Assembly (NCBI GenBank): GCA_038087015.1
Contig: JASBNA010000002.1
Location: 1,612,001 to 1,676,000 of the forward strand
Source of the DNA: Cerrena zonata
Taxonomy: Eukaryota > Basidiomycota > Agaricomycetes > Polyporales > Cerrenaceae
Direction of reading: 5' to 3'
Length of the DNA stretch: 64,000 nt
In this document: piece by piece, positions 46,523-58,920 of the stretch
How positions within the stretch are numbered: the stretch's first letter is position 1
Layout: the number at the start of each line of letters is the position of its first letter
Translations under genes and position numbers: made by a program
The notes under the pieces: generated by a model
Databases searched by the model: none
Seen by the model: only the letters and a program-made list of their open reading frames with translations
Told to the model about the DNA's origin: nothing

Positions 46523-49077
46523 ATGGTCAGCCAGACCTCAGAGAAAGCCTTGGAAGTCACTGTGGTGCCAAATGCCGACCAGATAGATCAAGAACACCCT
46601 AGCACTAAACCTCATGTCAGTAGCCGCAGAGAGACCTTGAGCGCATATTTCACGATTGCAGCGGCAGCTTTTGGACTTATCAGGTGAGTTCTCGTAAGAT
46701 CTCGACAATTGACGAAGTATATCTGAGATTTCTTAGCGATGGCTGTAGGGCTTCTCTTCGTTGAATAACTTCGAAATCTCATGGATGTATTCACAATAAT
46801 CTAGATCAAAATAATCTCATGACCATGTCCAACGTGTGTATAAATGCCGTGTCTTAAATGATAACCAAATTTGTCTAACATATGAGTGATACCAGGTGGT
46901 TTTCAAGAAGCTGTATCCCAAGGATTACACTCCTGAAGTCTCTACTCGCGTTTCCAACTCTCTCCTCGTTGGCAAGTGGTTTTTTTCAGACGTATGCATG
47001 TTGCATCAGTAACTGAGATCTTATACAGGAGCAATCATTGGTCAGGTCGTCGTTGGTCTTATCTGTGATCGTCTAGGTCGTAAAGTAGCGTTGGTTGGCA
47101 CAACCCTTCTCATAGTCATTGGAGCAACACTCGGTACTGCAGCTCATGGCGCACACGGAAGTGTCCAGGGTCTCTTTTGGTTCCTGACATTTGCTAGAGG
47201 TTTGACGGGCATTGTGAGAGAAGAATATTCTTAACGCGGAAGGACATTGTCTGACACTCACTCTTCTCAGGGTGTTGGTGGAGAATACCCTGCTTCTTCA
47301 ACCAGTGCTAGCGAAGCTGCAAACGAGAAGATGATCAAAAATCGTGGGCCAGGTAAGTGTCCCGGGAATATAATTTTTGTATGCTATCAATAACCATGAT
47401 TCATTGTAGTATTCATCATGGTCACCAATTTCGTCTTGAGTGTATGTTATCACTGACCCAGTAACTTGTTCATGGTCTCCTGACATCTTCTTTTAGTTCG
47501 GTGGCCCGCTAGCAGTGTCCGTTTTCCTTATCGTGCTTTCAGCTGCCGGAGAAGACCATCTTCCGACCGTCTGGCGTGTCTGTTTCGGTATAGGAATCAT
47601 TTTGCCCTTGACCGTGTTCTACTTCCGGCTCCGTATGTTGAGTTCCAAATTATATCGAAAGGGAGCAATCAAACGTATGAAACATCTTTTTTATAATTTT
47701 TGATTTCTTTCTAATACTATTCTAGGTCGTGTGCCATACTTGCTTGTGATCAAGAGGTATTGGAAAACCTTGATTGGTACTTGTGGTGCCTGGTAAGCTG
47801 CGCATTCACTCAACGCCGTCGACACTAACAAAACTGGGCGCAGGTTCCTCTATGACTTTGTATGAATCTTGATTTATGGTGTAGTTTTAATTAGTTTTAA
47901 TCTACTTATGCACCCGACCTCCGTAGGTCACGTTCCCTAACGGCGTATTCTCTGGCACCATCATTTCCAGCGTGATCAAAAACGGTGACCTCAAGAAGAC
48001 CGCAGAATGGCAACTTTTACTTGGCGCCATAGCATTGCCAGGTAGACACACGCTCACTCTATCAAGCATCATCTTGTATAGCCATCTGATTCTTTGTAGG
48101 TGTATTTGTAGGCGCATTGTTATGCAATCCCCTCGGCAGGCGTAATACCGTATGTACTGCGTCATCCGCTCAGAAGGTTACTGATTCATGAAATTGATCC
48201 AGATGATCCTTGGTTTCAGTGGCTATCTCGTTTTCGGTGATCGCCTCTGTGATCTTCTCTTAAGATGTAAGACTGATTAACGTCAACTGTGCAATAGGAT
48301 TGATCATCGGGTGTGCGTACGAGAAGATCACTAACATCATTCCACTTTTCGTTATATTGTAAGCTTCTCCTTACTTGACAGTTCAATGATCTAATTCAGG
48401 TACAGCTACGGACTGATGCAATCCTTTGGGAATATGGTCAGTATGAACTTCGCGAACTCGCAATTTGTGCTGATTAAGCGAACTTAAGGGTCCCGGGGAT
48501 ATGTTGGGCCTCGTTAGTGCAGAGTCAGTGTCATATGAATCGCTTCTTTCTATAATTATCTGTCTTGCTGACTGCTCTTTGTCAGATCATTTGCAACACC
48601 AATCAGGTACAGCTGTTTCCGAGTCAGAAGGAGGTAATCGCTGACACATTGACAGGGGGACGTGCTATGGCTTGTCCGCGGCTATTGGTAAGACTGGTGC
48701 TGCAGTTGGCACCCAAGCGTTCACTCCTATTCAAACCCATCTTGGAAAGAAGTGAGTATCTCCTTTGGACATACATTTATCCATAGTTAATATATCTACT
48801 CATTTAGGTGGACATTCATCATTGCGGCGATATGTGGTGTTACTGGCATTATTGTAACTTACTTCTTTGTTCCGGATATGACAGGTATGTGCCTCATTTT
48901 GGCTTTAGTGGAAAGTGACAGCTAACTAAATCTTTCACAGGTGTCGATCTGGCTGATGAGGATCGCAAGTTCATGGAATACCTCGCCGAGAACGGATGGG
49001 AGGGTGATATTGGTGAAGACGAAGAACTGGTTGATGATGACGTGTCTAGCGAGTCCGTTTCAGTTGAGAAGAAGTAA
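46523..49077 (+). CDS. Major facilitator permease, GIT1/phosphate-transporter-like
   Basis: This is a twelve-helix MFS sugar/phosphate-type transporter split by more than a dozen short introns. Signatures: DGYQNNLMTMSN after helix 1, LICDRLGRKVALVGTTLLI (the MFS loop motif), the diagnostic GVGGEYPASSTSASEAANE, FYFRLRMLSSKLYRKG, WFLYDFVTFPNGVFSGTII, NPLGRRNTMILGF, FGNMGPGDMLGLVSAESFAT and GTCYGLSAAIGKTGAAVGTQ. The tail is acidic. The GGEYP-SSTSASE stretch is typical of yeast Git1 glycerophosphoinositol/glycerophosphocholine permeases and related phosphate transporters. An 8-nt exon (46737-46744) and a 16-nt exon (about 47844-47859) are needed to keep frame. It probably takes up phosphodiesters or phosphate at the plasma membrane. 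Confidence 0.85.
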
Positions 49078-49309
49078 ATGACGAAGAGTACGTTCATGAA
49101 CTGATGACCATTTACGATGTCTATCATGACTGCGAGTGCTGTATATACCTTCGAGGATTGAGCAATGTGTAACAAATAGTGTTTCTTAGTTACTTACTAA
49201 ATCGAGCGATGCGATCGGCTAGTGATTTATGTGATCGAGGTGTAATATTGAATTGACGTTTTGGATTCAAGCATTGCTTCAACGCCTTCGTCACTTCAAT
49301 ACTCTCGGC

Positions 49310-52208
49310 ATGTCACAGCAGGCTCTTCGACACGTTCGGATTGCGCGGTCGCGAATTGCTCATTGCACTCGGTATACTCGTTCATACTCTGTACAGGCTG
49401 CTGTCAAACAACTCTCACAGGAAACAGAGGACTCGTCTCATGTAGCTTCCAGTTCTACACATGATGCAAGTACGAACAGTATAGACCAGGCCTTAGATCA
49501 TGCTCCGAATACTGCTACCTCGCCCTCTCGTGGAAAGGTGACCTTGGACCAGTCATCTTCTCGAACGCGGTCTGAAAGCTCTGCGAGCCGAAGTAGAGGG
49601 AAACGTCAATTCCTTAGAACTGAGGCCTATCTCATGAAACTGAGTACGGAAGGTGTAAAGCCAACTATAGGAGATTTAGAAAGGTTTAGAAGTGACAAAC
49701 CCGTCCGCTCGAACTCACCTCAATATATCGAGCAACACAACGAAGTTTTGGATACAATCTGTCGTGCCTTCTCTAAGGAACAACTGGCGGAATTCTTGGA
49801 TATTTATGAAGTTTCCTTCCGAAGAAGGGCAACAAAAATAAAGCTTGCCGAGACGATCATTGAGAAAGCATGGGGATGGCCTTCGCTGGCAGAGCTCGAG
49901 AAGAATAAGCGAGAACGAACGGAGGTTTCTTCACGATGTAAGTCATTTAGTTAGCTACACTGCTGCTTTAACTTATCGTTTGTTATAGTGTTCCCTATGA
50001 CTCGTAGCCAGTTGTTCTTGGTACTTGGGCGAGGTATGTTGATAATTGTATACTAGTTTGAACGTGTTCCAACACCACTCTTGTGAATATAGACGGATTA
50101 CATATGCTGGAGCTCTCAAGAGAGTTCAATGTGAACATTTCATTGACCTCAGAGCCCCTTGCCCTCCGAGTGGAAGGAGTGGTATCATCTCTCAACAGTC
50201 TCGCCAAACGGCTTTCAGAACTAAGAGAGGTGAGTTCATTCAATGATTCACGACTTTCATGACTGACTGACTTTATCCAAGTCATTCGTAGACGAAGTCT
50301 ACCAGTTGCCTACAGCTACTCCCGTACCCCAAGAATTAATCCAACGAATATCAAGACTCGCAGATGCCTTCCTCGATAACGTTGGGCCTAATGGCGAGGT
50401 AAACAGATCACTTATTCATCGTTCTGAAGCTGATGAGTTGCTGAACAGATCAAAATATATGCAAGAAGTCCAGCTGGTCTCTCGCAGGCCAAACGGTTGG
50501 CCGCTCGAGCGGTGCATGAAGTAAGTTTAATGCAAAGGCCTATTTGAAATCTCATCTCACTCTTCTCAGATACATGTGGCGTCACAAATACCTTTGGTAT
50601 CGTACAAACCACAGGAGACTGCTGCTGCTGCACTACTTTCATCGAATCCACATACCTATGCCTTGTTTCCCTTCCTATCACCTCGAGGAATGCCCTGGAC
50701 GATGAACGTCACTGGTGCTTTCCGAGTACGGAAAGTCGGTGAATGGTTAACCCACGGCCAGGGAGAGGATATTGAACGTACTGGCGGTCTGACCGGTGGG
50801 AAAGGCCATATATACAGCAAGACAATGTGAGTGTCCCTGACTCGTAGTTGTCCCGATGACTTATTACGAACTTCTTTAGGCACCCAGTTAATCTCGAAGA
50901 CGCATTTCGCACCTTGCTTCCTAATGCTAATCGCTCACGTCCTGTTGCACATAGTAGAAAGATCAAAGCTTCGTGAGTATTCTTTCTTATTGCGTGAACT
51001 GAATCTTACACTATATATATATTGGGTTAGGTTAGGACACATGCTCATCACTACTGAAACATCGGGTCGGCAGCCCAGTCTAATACCTCCTCTTAATGGT
51101 TATCATCAATACTCTAGGATTCTGAAATGGATGGACCATAAGGATATCAGGGCCACATTCGTCGCTAGGTTAGTAATTTGACCTCACCTCTTACTCAATC
51201 GGATCTAATATCTGTATAGTCTACCTTCTTCGTTGGCAAACGTGAACCCAAGCAAAGAAAGGATCGTACATCGAATAGTCTACCAGAGCTACAAATCCCT
51301 TGCCAAACCTAACGGTACTAAATTAAACAGCGACCCCGGTGCCGAGGTAATACTTCCCGAGTTACAATCGATCACTTTCGAGGTTGTTCTCTCCCAGCCA
51401 TCTCAGACTCCTGCCAGTGAACCCAAGCGCACTCCAGAGTCCGAACTAGAGGTGCAAGACCTCGAGGATTTGGAATTCGACGATCTCGCGGACGAGGACT
51501 TCAAACTTCCCTCTAGTTCTGGCCGACTGCCCCAAGCGACTATTACCCTGTCACCGCAATGCCGAGTTGAGAGTGAACGTATCGTTGATCTTATGATGCC
51601 TGACAGGTTCGTCTATAGGCGTTTGTTTGATTTCGCGGCTTTTTGATTTCTTTCTATCGGTAGACCGTTGGATATGCGCCTTTCGTTCGTAGATTCGATT
51701 GATCTAGACCCATCAGAGATTCCTTCTGAACTCACTGAATACTTGTGGAGTCTCCAAGAATTGTACGTTGCATATGAAGCCGTATAATCCGGGAATATGC
51801 TAATGCGTTCTATCTAGCTTGCAAACAACAGAACTGGCTGCAACACAGCCTATGGCACCGCTAGAGCTGTGTTACAATGGAGTAGACTACCTCCTACACT
51901 CGAGTGCGAGTGTTCGACAGAGCATCGACGAAGTGCCTCCATATGACGAAGGTCGAGAAGATCCTTCTCTTGCTGTCGTAAGTGAAAGTATCGTGGATAT
52001 CGAGAGCAACCAGAAGGCCACACACTGCGAGGTATGTCGTCAACACCCGAGATGGAATAGATGATAATTTTTCCGTCTCCAGATCGTTTCCACCGACCCC
52101 ATATCTCCTTACGATTGGCAAGAATTCTTAACCACTTGCGATAGGCTAACGACTTCTGCATATAATCCTGCGTGGAAAAAGGCCCCAGTAGGTGGTCTCT
52201 TCTCATGA
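49310..52208 (+). CDS. SLS1-like mitochondrial inner-membrane protein; one frame break
   Basis: A multi-exon gene starting at the ATG at 49310 with an arginine-rich presequence (RHVRIARSRIAHCTRYTRSY). The N-terminal helical domain (LRTEAYLMKLSTEGVKPTIG; KEQLAEFLDIYEVSFRRRAT; EKAWGWPSL) and the following KH-like strand-helix unit (FPMTRSQLFLVLGRDGLHML) match what I know of fungal SLS1, which coordinates translation of mitochondrial mRNAs at the inner membrane. Later parts include GAFRVRKVGEWL, SLGHMLITTE and a long acidic stretch, and the protein ends with PAWKKAPVGGLFS. In the exon 50282-50520 the frame slips at 50487-50488, where one missing G makes the exon a multiple of three and gives AKRLAARAVHEIHVASQIPL. 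The name is moderate; the mitochondrial location is well supported. Confidence 0.72.
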
Positions 52209-53035
52209 TTACGCAGTGTAGTAATTTTACTCATGGTATATATAAATACTTTATAATATAAATTCGGATACATGATGGATACGGCGGAAGCTTCAAAGTT
52301 TGCAGTACAATAAGTACTTTTTCTTCCCTACGTTTTCTGTGCTTAGACCTGTATCAAATGTTTCGTGCTCAAATTCGTCATCTTTAAATTTCTTGCGAGT
52401 GTCGTATTCATCAAACCACAGCTTTGTTCTACGTTACTGTTGACTTTGCTTATTTGGGGTGTATTGTTCTCTAGTTGATTTCTCCGCGGTCTATGAATAA
52501 TGTGGAAGGGTTCCGTATACGTATGAATTGAGTGTATGTCATATTTATATTACTTCTATTTAGAAAGGAGTCGAAGAAACAACGAAATGCGTAACAACTC
52601 AAGAAACGGAAAATGGCACGAAAAATAGGTGTAACCAGGTATCCGAACAACGACAGCATAATATAGAACGATGATAATTGAGTGTCACGGGCTTCAACCC
52701 CGAGTTGTAGCATACGCTTACCGTTCAGAGAGCTAGGCAGGAGTGTGAACAGCGCCGTTAGCAGGCGACGAGGGTGAGTCAAATAATCAATATTCACGAG
52801 ACTCGAAATGACTCGAAAGTTCCCAGTCATGTTGATACAAACGATACGGTCAAGCAAAGACTACTAGCATTTCCTCGTATATCCACTGGAATCCCCGCCG
52901 TCCGCTAAACGAGATTGAATTTCTACACTTCTCTACTATGTCACCGAGTGTTCTTCATCCTAGAAATGCCCGGTTTTAGTCTTTTGTCCAAAGATCAAAG
53001 AAAGGAATTACCTGAGTGAATGTCCAGCCACGAAC
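52209..53035. other. Convergent 3' intergenic region
   Basis: Between the SLS1-like and decarboxylase 3' ends. AT-rich and low complexity; the minus-strand frame at 52471-52857 has no motif. Confidence 0.5.
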
Positions 53036-54280
53036 TTACGGTTTAGGGTTAGCTTTGGCAACCTGCTGGCCAAAGTTGAAGTGTTCGTTCAATGTTGTAG
53101 TGAAAGACACGTTTGCAGTGGATTGGAAGACCATAACACAGTCTGATCCACCAAATTGGAAATATGATATTTCCTCTCCCTTTTCGACTATATCTCCTTG
53201 CTTCACGCTGAGAACAACAGAGGAGACTTGAGCCATACCGATAGGCATGACAGCGACTAGGCCGATAGTTGGGTTATCGATGAGGATAAGGGCGCGAGCT
53301 TGGAGGAATTGATAGCCAGGGACGTCGGGGGCAAACAGATCAGAGTCAGTGGGAATGATCGAACCTTGGGGCCTCGGGAGCGGTGCCAACCCTCGTTTCA
53401 TGACCATCTTGGGGTTTCCGGCATTATCCTTCTCCATAGCTACTTCGAGATAGCAAATACCAGGGATTATCTTAGCCTCGACTACCGTTCCGCGGACGGG
53501 GGCATGTTGACGGTGATAGTCAGTGGGACCAAGGAATGAATGGCAGAATTTACCACCCGCGAAAAGTGCTCCATTTTGTGTGTCCGCTAACAACTGGGAG
53601 ATACTCCACGGAACACCCTTGAAGCTAGTGAAAGCATCACTGTCCACATCCCATTCGCCGTCGTAAACGGAGTCGGCAGGACCGACGATGATGAGATCAT
53701 CATCAGGCCCATCAATGGGACGCAGTTCGGGTTTGATCTTGCGAGCGAAAAACTCATTGAAGGTCTTCCAACCATCGGAGGGTTCGATATAATCATCGAT
53801 GCGATACTTTGGAGAGTCTCTGAAACTCTGAAGAGACGCAGCAGTAATGGACTCTGGGGAATCTTGGAACTTGCCAACCTCGACGGCATAATCGATGATC
53901 CATTGGGAAAGCCACATCCACGGGCCAGATGGAACGATGGGAGTTTGGTACTGGTTGACAGGGGTAAGATCGAGCACGAAGTAGAACACACAAAGGTGGT
54001 GATATACACTTGTGCTGTCCTGGTTTTCGGTCGGGATCCAAGTCAGGTATTTATCGTAATGATGAAGATAGTCATCGAACGTGTCGATGTTGAATTCCTT
54101 GAACTGAGGGAGGTCGTAGCTTTTGGCCTCCTCGAACGAGATTTGAAAGTCGATTTTGAACTGTACGTTGTCTGGTTGGTTTAGGTAGGCATAGAGAGTG
54201 TTGACGAGCTTGGAGTTGAATTTCCCTTCGGAAGCTACGGAGTCGTCAGCTACAGTATCGATAAAGAAGGCCAACGTCAT
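53036..54280 (-). CDS. Phosphatidylserine-decarboxylase-family enzyme (soluble, long form)
   Basis: A single open frame of 414 residues. Family motifs: NEFFARKIKPELRPIDGPDD, then IIVGPADSVYDGEWDV, HSFLGPTDYHRQHAPVRGTV, YLEVAMEKDNAG, VAVMPIGMAQVSS and the C-terminal processing site YFQFGGSDCVMVFQ. There the enzyme should cut itself between Gly and Ser to make the pyruvoyl group. GGSD replaces the LGST of classical mitochondrial Psd1. The enzyme has a helical N-terminal extension and no presequence or transmembrane helix. This soluble subtype in mushrooms includes enzymes that decarboxylate free amino acids rather than phosphatidylserine, so substrate must be left open. A further upstream exon cannot be excluded. 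Confidence 0.88.
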   Translation of the reverse strand: MTLAFFIDTVADDSVASEGKFNSKLVNTLYAYLNQPDNVQFKIDFQISFEEAKSYDLPQFKEFNIDTFDDYLHHYDKYLTWIPTENQDSTSVYHHLCVFYFVLDLTPVNQYQTPIVPSGPWMWLSQWIIDYAVEVGKFQDSPESITAASLQSFRDSPKYRIDDYIEPSDGWKTFNEFFARKIKPELRPIDGPDDDLIIVGPADSVYDGEWDVDSDAFTSFKGVPWSISQLLADTQNGALFAGGKFCHSFLGPTDYHRQHAPVRGTVVEAKIIPGICYLEVAMEKDNAGNPKMVMKRGLAPLPRPQGSIIPTDSDLFAPDVPGYQFLQARALILIDNPTIGLVAVMPIGMAQVSSVVLSVKQGDIVEKGEEISYFQFGGSDCVMVFQSTANVSFTTTLNEHFNFGQQVAKANPKP

Positions 54281-55908
54281 TTACTCATCGTAGAATGCGA
54301 TTGTATATGAGGTTTAGACTCTAGGGTTGAATGGTATCAATGTTGATTTTATGTTGGTATAGATGTGGAATAGGCTCACCGTATAGCTGTTCGCCAGTGA
54401 GTTGTTGAGATATGAGCTATGGAAAGCAGCAGGTTTTATATCATCCTCACGGATGTATTAATACCGTCGGTGCCAATGACGAAAAGGGTCACCTCTCTAC
54501 AACCCTCAATGACACATCCAGTGTTATCTATTGCAGCCTTAGAGCCCAGAGGATACCATAACGCACTGAGTGTTTTCCAGATTCATCGAGCGGACCCACG
54601 CCTTGAAGTCGTATGGTGTCCTTGTGATGTCAAGAGTAACCCGCATGCGTATCGAGCTAGAAAGTTCAATACTCTAAATGTGCAGAAGCCTTCATCTCAT
54701 CTTGATACTATTTGGTCTGTATGATAGCCGTATTGAGAAGGCAATCCATAGCTCATACGCGTTATGCCCGGACATCGAGTTTCGGGGTTTTGAGTAATAA
54801 ATAGATCTAGGGGTGCGAGCTGGAGCGTTGCCACTGTTCGCAATATGTACACATTACGTTCAAGGAGGCACCAGTCTCCATTGGCAGGCTCATTAATGTA
54901 CTTTCATTTGCTACAACGGAATAGACAAGGTCAGATAGTACGTGTACAGATTTTGCCAAATTCTCTTACACTGTTAGGGGTGCACAACTCACCAGATGAG
55001 TCTGGAATTTCAGCGGGTTGTGCAGTGAACATGTCCCTGTATATGTGTCATGGCTTACAAAGGTCAGCCACTCATAGCCGTAGGAGTTTTCCAGGTCAAA
55101 AATGTCTCGACGGAGGGGTTTTCCAACAATTTGCCTGTTTCCAAACTAGCCGATAGATACTGTCAGGAGGATCTCGAACAAGCGGGCGCCGTGAGATCTA
55201 GACTTGTATTAAGATAGGTCCAGTTCTCAGCCTCTGTTCTGAAAAGACAGACGTCTTCTTAGATGATTAGAGGAGCACATGCTGTACAGACTCTATATCG
55301 GAATAAGAGAGTTCAGGGAGAGTAGCAATACGACTCACTTGTGCAGCGGGGTGACTTCGATATCCCAATGATACTAGTAGTACCGCCATGTTCGCTTGAG
55401 TGATGCCGCTAAGTCCGATGAGAGTCCGTGAAAGGCAAGTGATTTGGTCTAGCTGGACTTGGAGCACTGTTACACTGGTAGAAGTTCGACAATGTCCGCG
55501 TCTTAGGTTCCACTTGCGTCATATCCCTCTAGCTTCGCATACTAGGTAAACAAACCTCCTTCTTGAAATTATGTACCTTGGGTGATAAGTGAGTGGTTTC
55601 AAATATGGGCGACACTAGCGAATATTTTCCACCTGTTTTACCAGATCGCGACCTTTTGCAAACTTGAAGTACGTTTAGAATTTGATACTACTAGACTAAT
55701 TAGTACAAATTTGATTTCTACCTTACCTCCTATAAACGTTCAAGTCCACCCGGTGGCCACAAAAACGCCGGATGACTGCATAAGCGCAAGTAGGGTGTCC
55801 GGGAAATTGTAAATATGTAAAAATGCATTATGAGATAAATCCGAATACATGATAGATACAAGGGAAATGAGTGTGAACATGGAATCATAAAAAAGAAGAT
55901 ACAACAAA
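54281..55908. other. 1.6-kb stretch with no supported gene
   Basis: It includes the decarboxylase promoter at its left edge. Frames at 54419-54724, 54845-55156 and 55267-55467 have no motif, conserved phase or plausible splice partners. No repeat ends or RNA gene are seen. Confidence 0.45.
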
Positions 55909-58900
55909 TCAAGTCCGCTTGCGCTTCTTGTTTGCCTTTTCTTTCCGTTTCTGCGCTCGTACCTCTTTCTTCATCCTCGAATCTACCATAACATACCGAC
56001 CCTTAACACCCTTCGGTCGTCCCTTCAAACCCTTGTGAGCACCCTTCGCAACGACAATCTTAATCTCCTTCTTTTGCTTCGGCTTCGCACTCTTCGCCAT
56101 GAGTTTCTCGATCTGTTTCGCTTTCTCTCGCTCGGTCATGTCAGAGGTTTCGTTGACACCCTCAGCCTTCTTTAGGGCCTTGTCAAGACGCTGGGCCTGT
56201 CTTGAATTTCTTACGAGCCTTGGCTTCGGCAATCTTCTTGATAGGACGAGCGTCGAGTGCACGCATCTTAGCTCGGAGAGCTACGATGGCCTCTTTGGTG
56301 ACGGGGATGTTGGCTTTGTAGTGCTTAGATTCGTCATCGAGGAACCAGGATGGAAGACCGTCTTTAGCATTGAGAGAGTATCGGCTGAAGCCCTCGTTAA
56401 TGAGCTCAGTCCGTGTTGTCTCTCGGTTAACTAGTTTTTGGGCGATAGTCATGGCTTCAGCCGTAACGAGACCGTGCTCTGGAGGTGATATCAGTATAAT
56501 ATCGAAACTGGAGAATGAAATGAGACCACATACTCTTGATTATATCTTGCTTGGCCTCATCCTCGTTCTCGCCTTCGACATCCCACATGGTGATATCAGT
56601 ATCAGCATCTTGGGGGACAACTTCGAAGTCGTCTTCGGATACCTGAAAACAAAAGCATGAGAGCGGTTCATTAAGGATCAGTTCCATACTCACATCCTCG
56701 AAATCTTCTGACTCGCCAGAGGCACTGGCCATCTCCTCATCTTCGTCCTCCCCAGTCACTAGCTTCGCTCTCGCTCAGGTCTTCGGCAATAACATCTTCA
56801 TCTTCGCCGAACTGACTAAACCATACTTGGGCTGACCTACTAAGCTCAGGTGCCGGGCCCGCTGACGAGCTAGCACTCTTTTGCAACCGCGCTTTCTTGG
56901 TCGATTTGGTGTCGTCGTCGAACGTTACTCGTCTCCGCTTCTTGGTAGTAGCGGGTGAAGCATCGTCGTTATCAGAGTCACTTTCGTCCGAACTCGAGTC
57001 GTCGTTTCGAGTTTTTGCTTTCTGGACAGTATCCCAACCACCTTCCTCATCATCCTCTTCCTCGTCATCACTATCCTGATTTCTCCTCAACCCATGCCAG
57101 TTTTCAGCTTCTTGACCTTTCCTCGCCTGCTTCGCCTTGAACTTCGCATCCTTATCTGTCATCCTCTCCTGGTACGCATCATACAGCCCATCCAGCTCGT
57201 CCTCCAGCTCTGCCACTTTCCTCTCTCTCTCCTCTTCTGAGTCAAGAACGTCCTGCTCCTCATCGTCATCCTCTGCGATGTCCTCATCACTGCTATCGTC
57301 GTCATCCGCATCCAACAACCGTGAAATACCACCCTTCCTGGCCAACGCCTTGGTAGTATCACCGAGGTCGAACATATCCTCGTCGAGGCCAGTCTGAAGC
57401 GCGGCATCGGTACGATCCATACCAATGTCCATAGGAGCGGTCATTTGGAGCTGCATACGCTGAATGGTCTTGGTTTTTTGTTCGTTCGCCCGTCGTCGAT
57501 CTCGCTTGGCACGAGCTGCTGCTTCTGCGTTCAGACGTTCCAGCTAAAAGGTGAGACATAATAGTGAGGAAATCGTCCATATTGTGTTTAAGAGGAGAGA
57601 AAAGTACCTCTTCCTCAATTTGCAGATCCGGGTCGACATCTTCTGTGACTTCGGCGGTTTCAGTTACTTCCTCTGTCACCTTCGTTTTGTTCTCCAGACC
57701 GAGTTCTTCACGGAGGGCGGTACGCCATCTCATTAAAGCTTTGAAGTCACCTTTTCCAAGGACCTTAAGATCATCACAATTGAGGACAATATCGGATGTG
57801 GTGATATCGAGTTTCAACCATCTAAAGAAACAATTGTGAATACAGGTAAGAAACAATAATAGAAAAGAAAACGCACTCTTTCTCTTCTTCCGTCTTGAAG
57901 TTGATCTGATTTGTACTACCAAGGAAGGCCACAGCATCGTCACAGCGGATATAATCAGCAGCACTGGAAGATTTGAAGAGGATGTAGTCGCCATCGTCGT
58001 AACCGTCACGTTTTCTTCGCTTCTTTTCCGGCTGGAAAACGTTTGCTTGGTAGTTCTTAGCAGAGGTACCCTTGTCATCCGTAGATGTAGAAGCGGAAAG
58101 ATCTTTGAAGACATGTTTGGGGTCAAAGAACTTTGGGTCAATGTGCTTGGGAGCAAGGAAGTCTCGGCATACGACGAAGATTTCGGCGGAGACATTTCTA
58201 AAACCCTGATTCAATATCATATTTTTTAAAGAGAGTATTTGTAGACGTACCTGGATGATGGAGGTTTTGTGGCTTCAACCTTTCCGAACAACTGATTGAA
58301 CACCCAAAGGAGATTGTTGTAATCCACACTTCGGAAAACCTTCGTCACGAATGTCCCTCCTTTCACGAGAAATTCGGCAGCAAGTTTCATACTCATAAGC
58401 ACAAGCTCGGATTGACTGTAAGCATCTTGAATCCAGGCGGTACCGACGTTAGGAGCACCATCGTGAAGCACGACATCGGCTTTCCAGTCTTTGAGTTCCC
58501 CTCGAATGAGGTTGCGACATTGAGTGGTTGTGATATCGGATGCGAAAGTCACGACTCGGGGGATAGGTTTTATCGGGACCAAGTCGACACCTGAAAGTAG
58601 TGTTAGCGAAGGGATTGGAACGGCGTGAAGAATCTCATTGCGTACCGACGATCACACTGTTCTGTGGCATGTATTTACTGGCTACTTGAAGCCAACCTCC
58701 AGGAGCAGCACAAAGATCGATACAACATCTTGCTGACTCCAGGAACGAGAACTTTTTGTTAAGTTGGATGAGCTTGAAGGCTGAACGAGCTCGATAGCCT
58801 TGCTCTCTAAGAAAATAATGAACACCATTCAAACAAGGGATAGTCGAATATCACTGACTTTGCGAGCTTGTAGTATTTATCGAGACGACCCTTTCCTGTC

Positions 58901-58920
58901 TTCTTCTGTGCTTTACCCAT
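55909..58920 (-). CDS. SPB1: rRNA 2'-O-methyltransferase SPB1 (60S biogenesis); two frame breaks
   Basis: SPB1 methylates G2922 of the 25S rRNA A-loop in the nucleolus. Eight exons: 58859-58920, 58646-58806, 58251-58590, 57877-58197, 57608-57821, 56694-57543, 56534-56642, 55909-56478, about 874 residues. The FtsJ domain shows [17 protein letters not shown], the SAM loop [41 protein letters not shown] and [10 protein letters not shown], which supply a K-D-K-E tetrad. The centre is very acidic ([13 protein letters not shown]). The Spb1 C-terminus follows, with [27 protein letters not shown]-like basic clusters and [19 protein letters not shown]. One extra G in the run at 56750-56753 and one extra A at 56202-56209 (plus-strand positions) break the frame. 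Removing each restores exon phase exactly. Confidence 0.93.

Noticed and set aside
25898..54280. A single biosynthetic gene cluster linking the adenylation enzymes, transporters and the decarboxylase
   Set aside because: The genes between them are unrelated housekeeping genes (XRCC2, SLX9, PPR, HapX, SLS1-like) and no shared regulator or tight spacing is visible.
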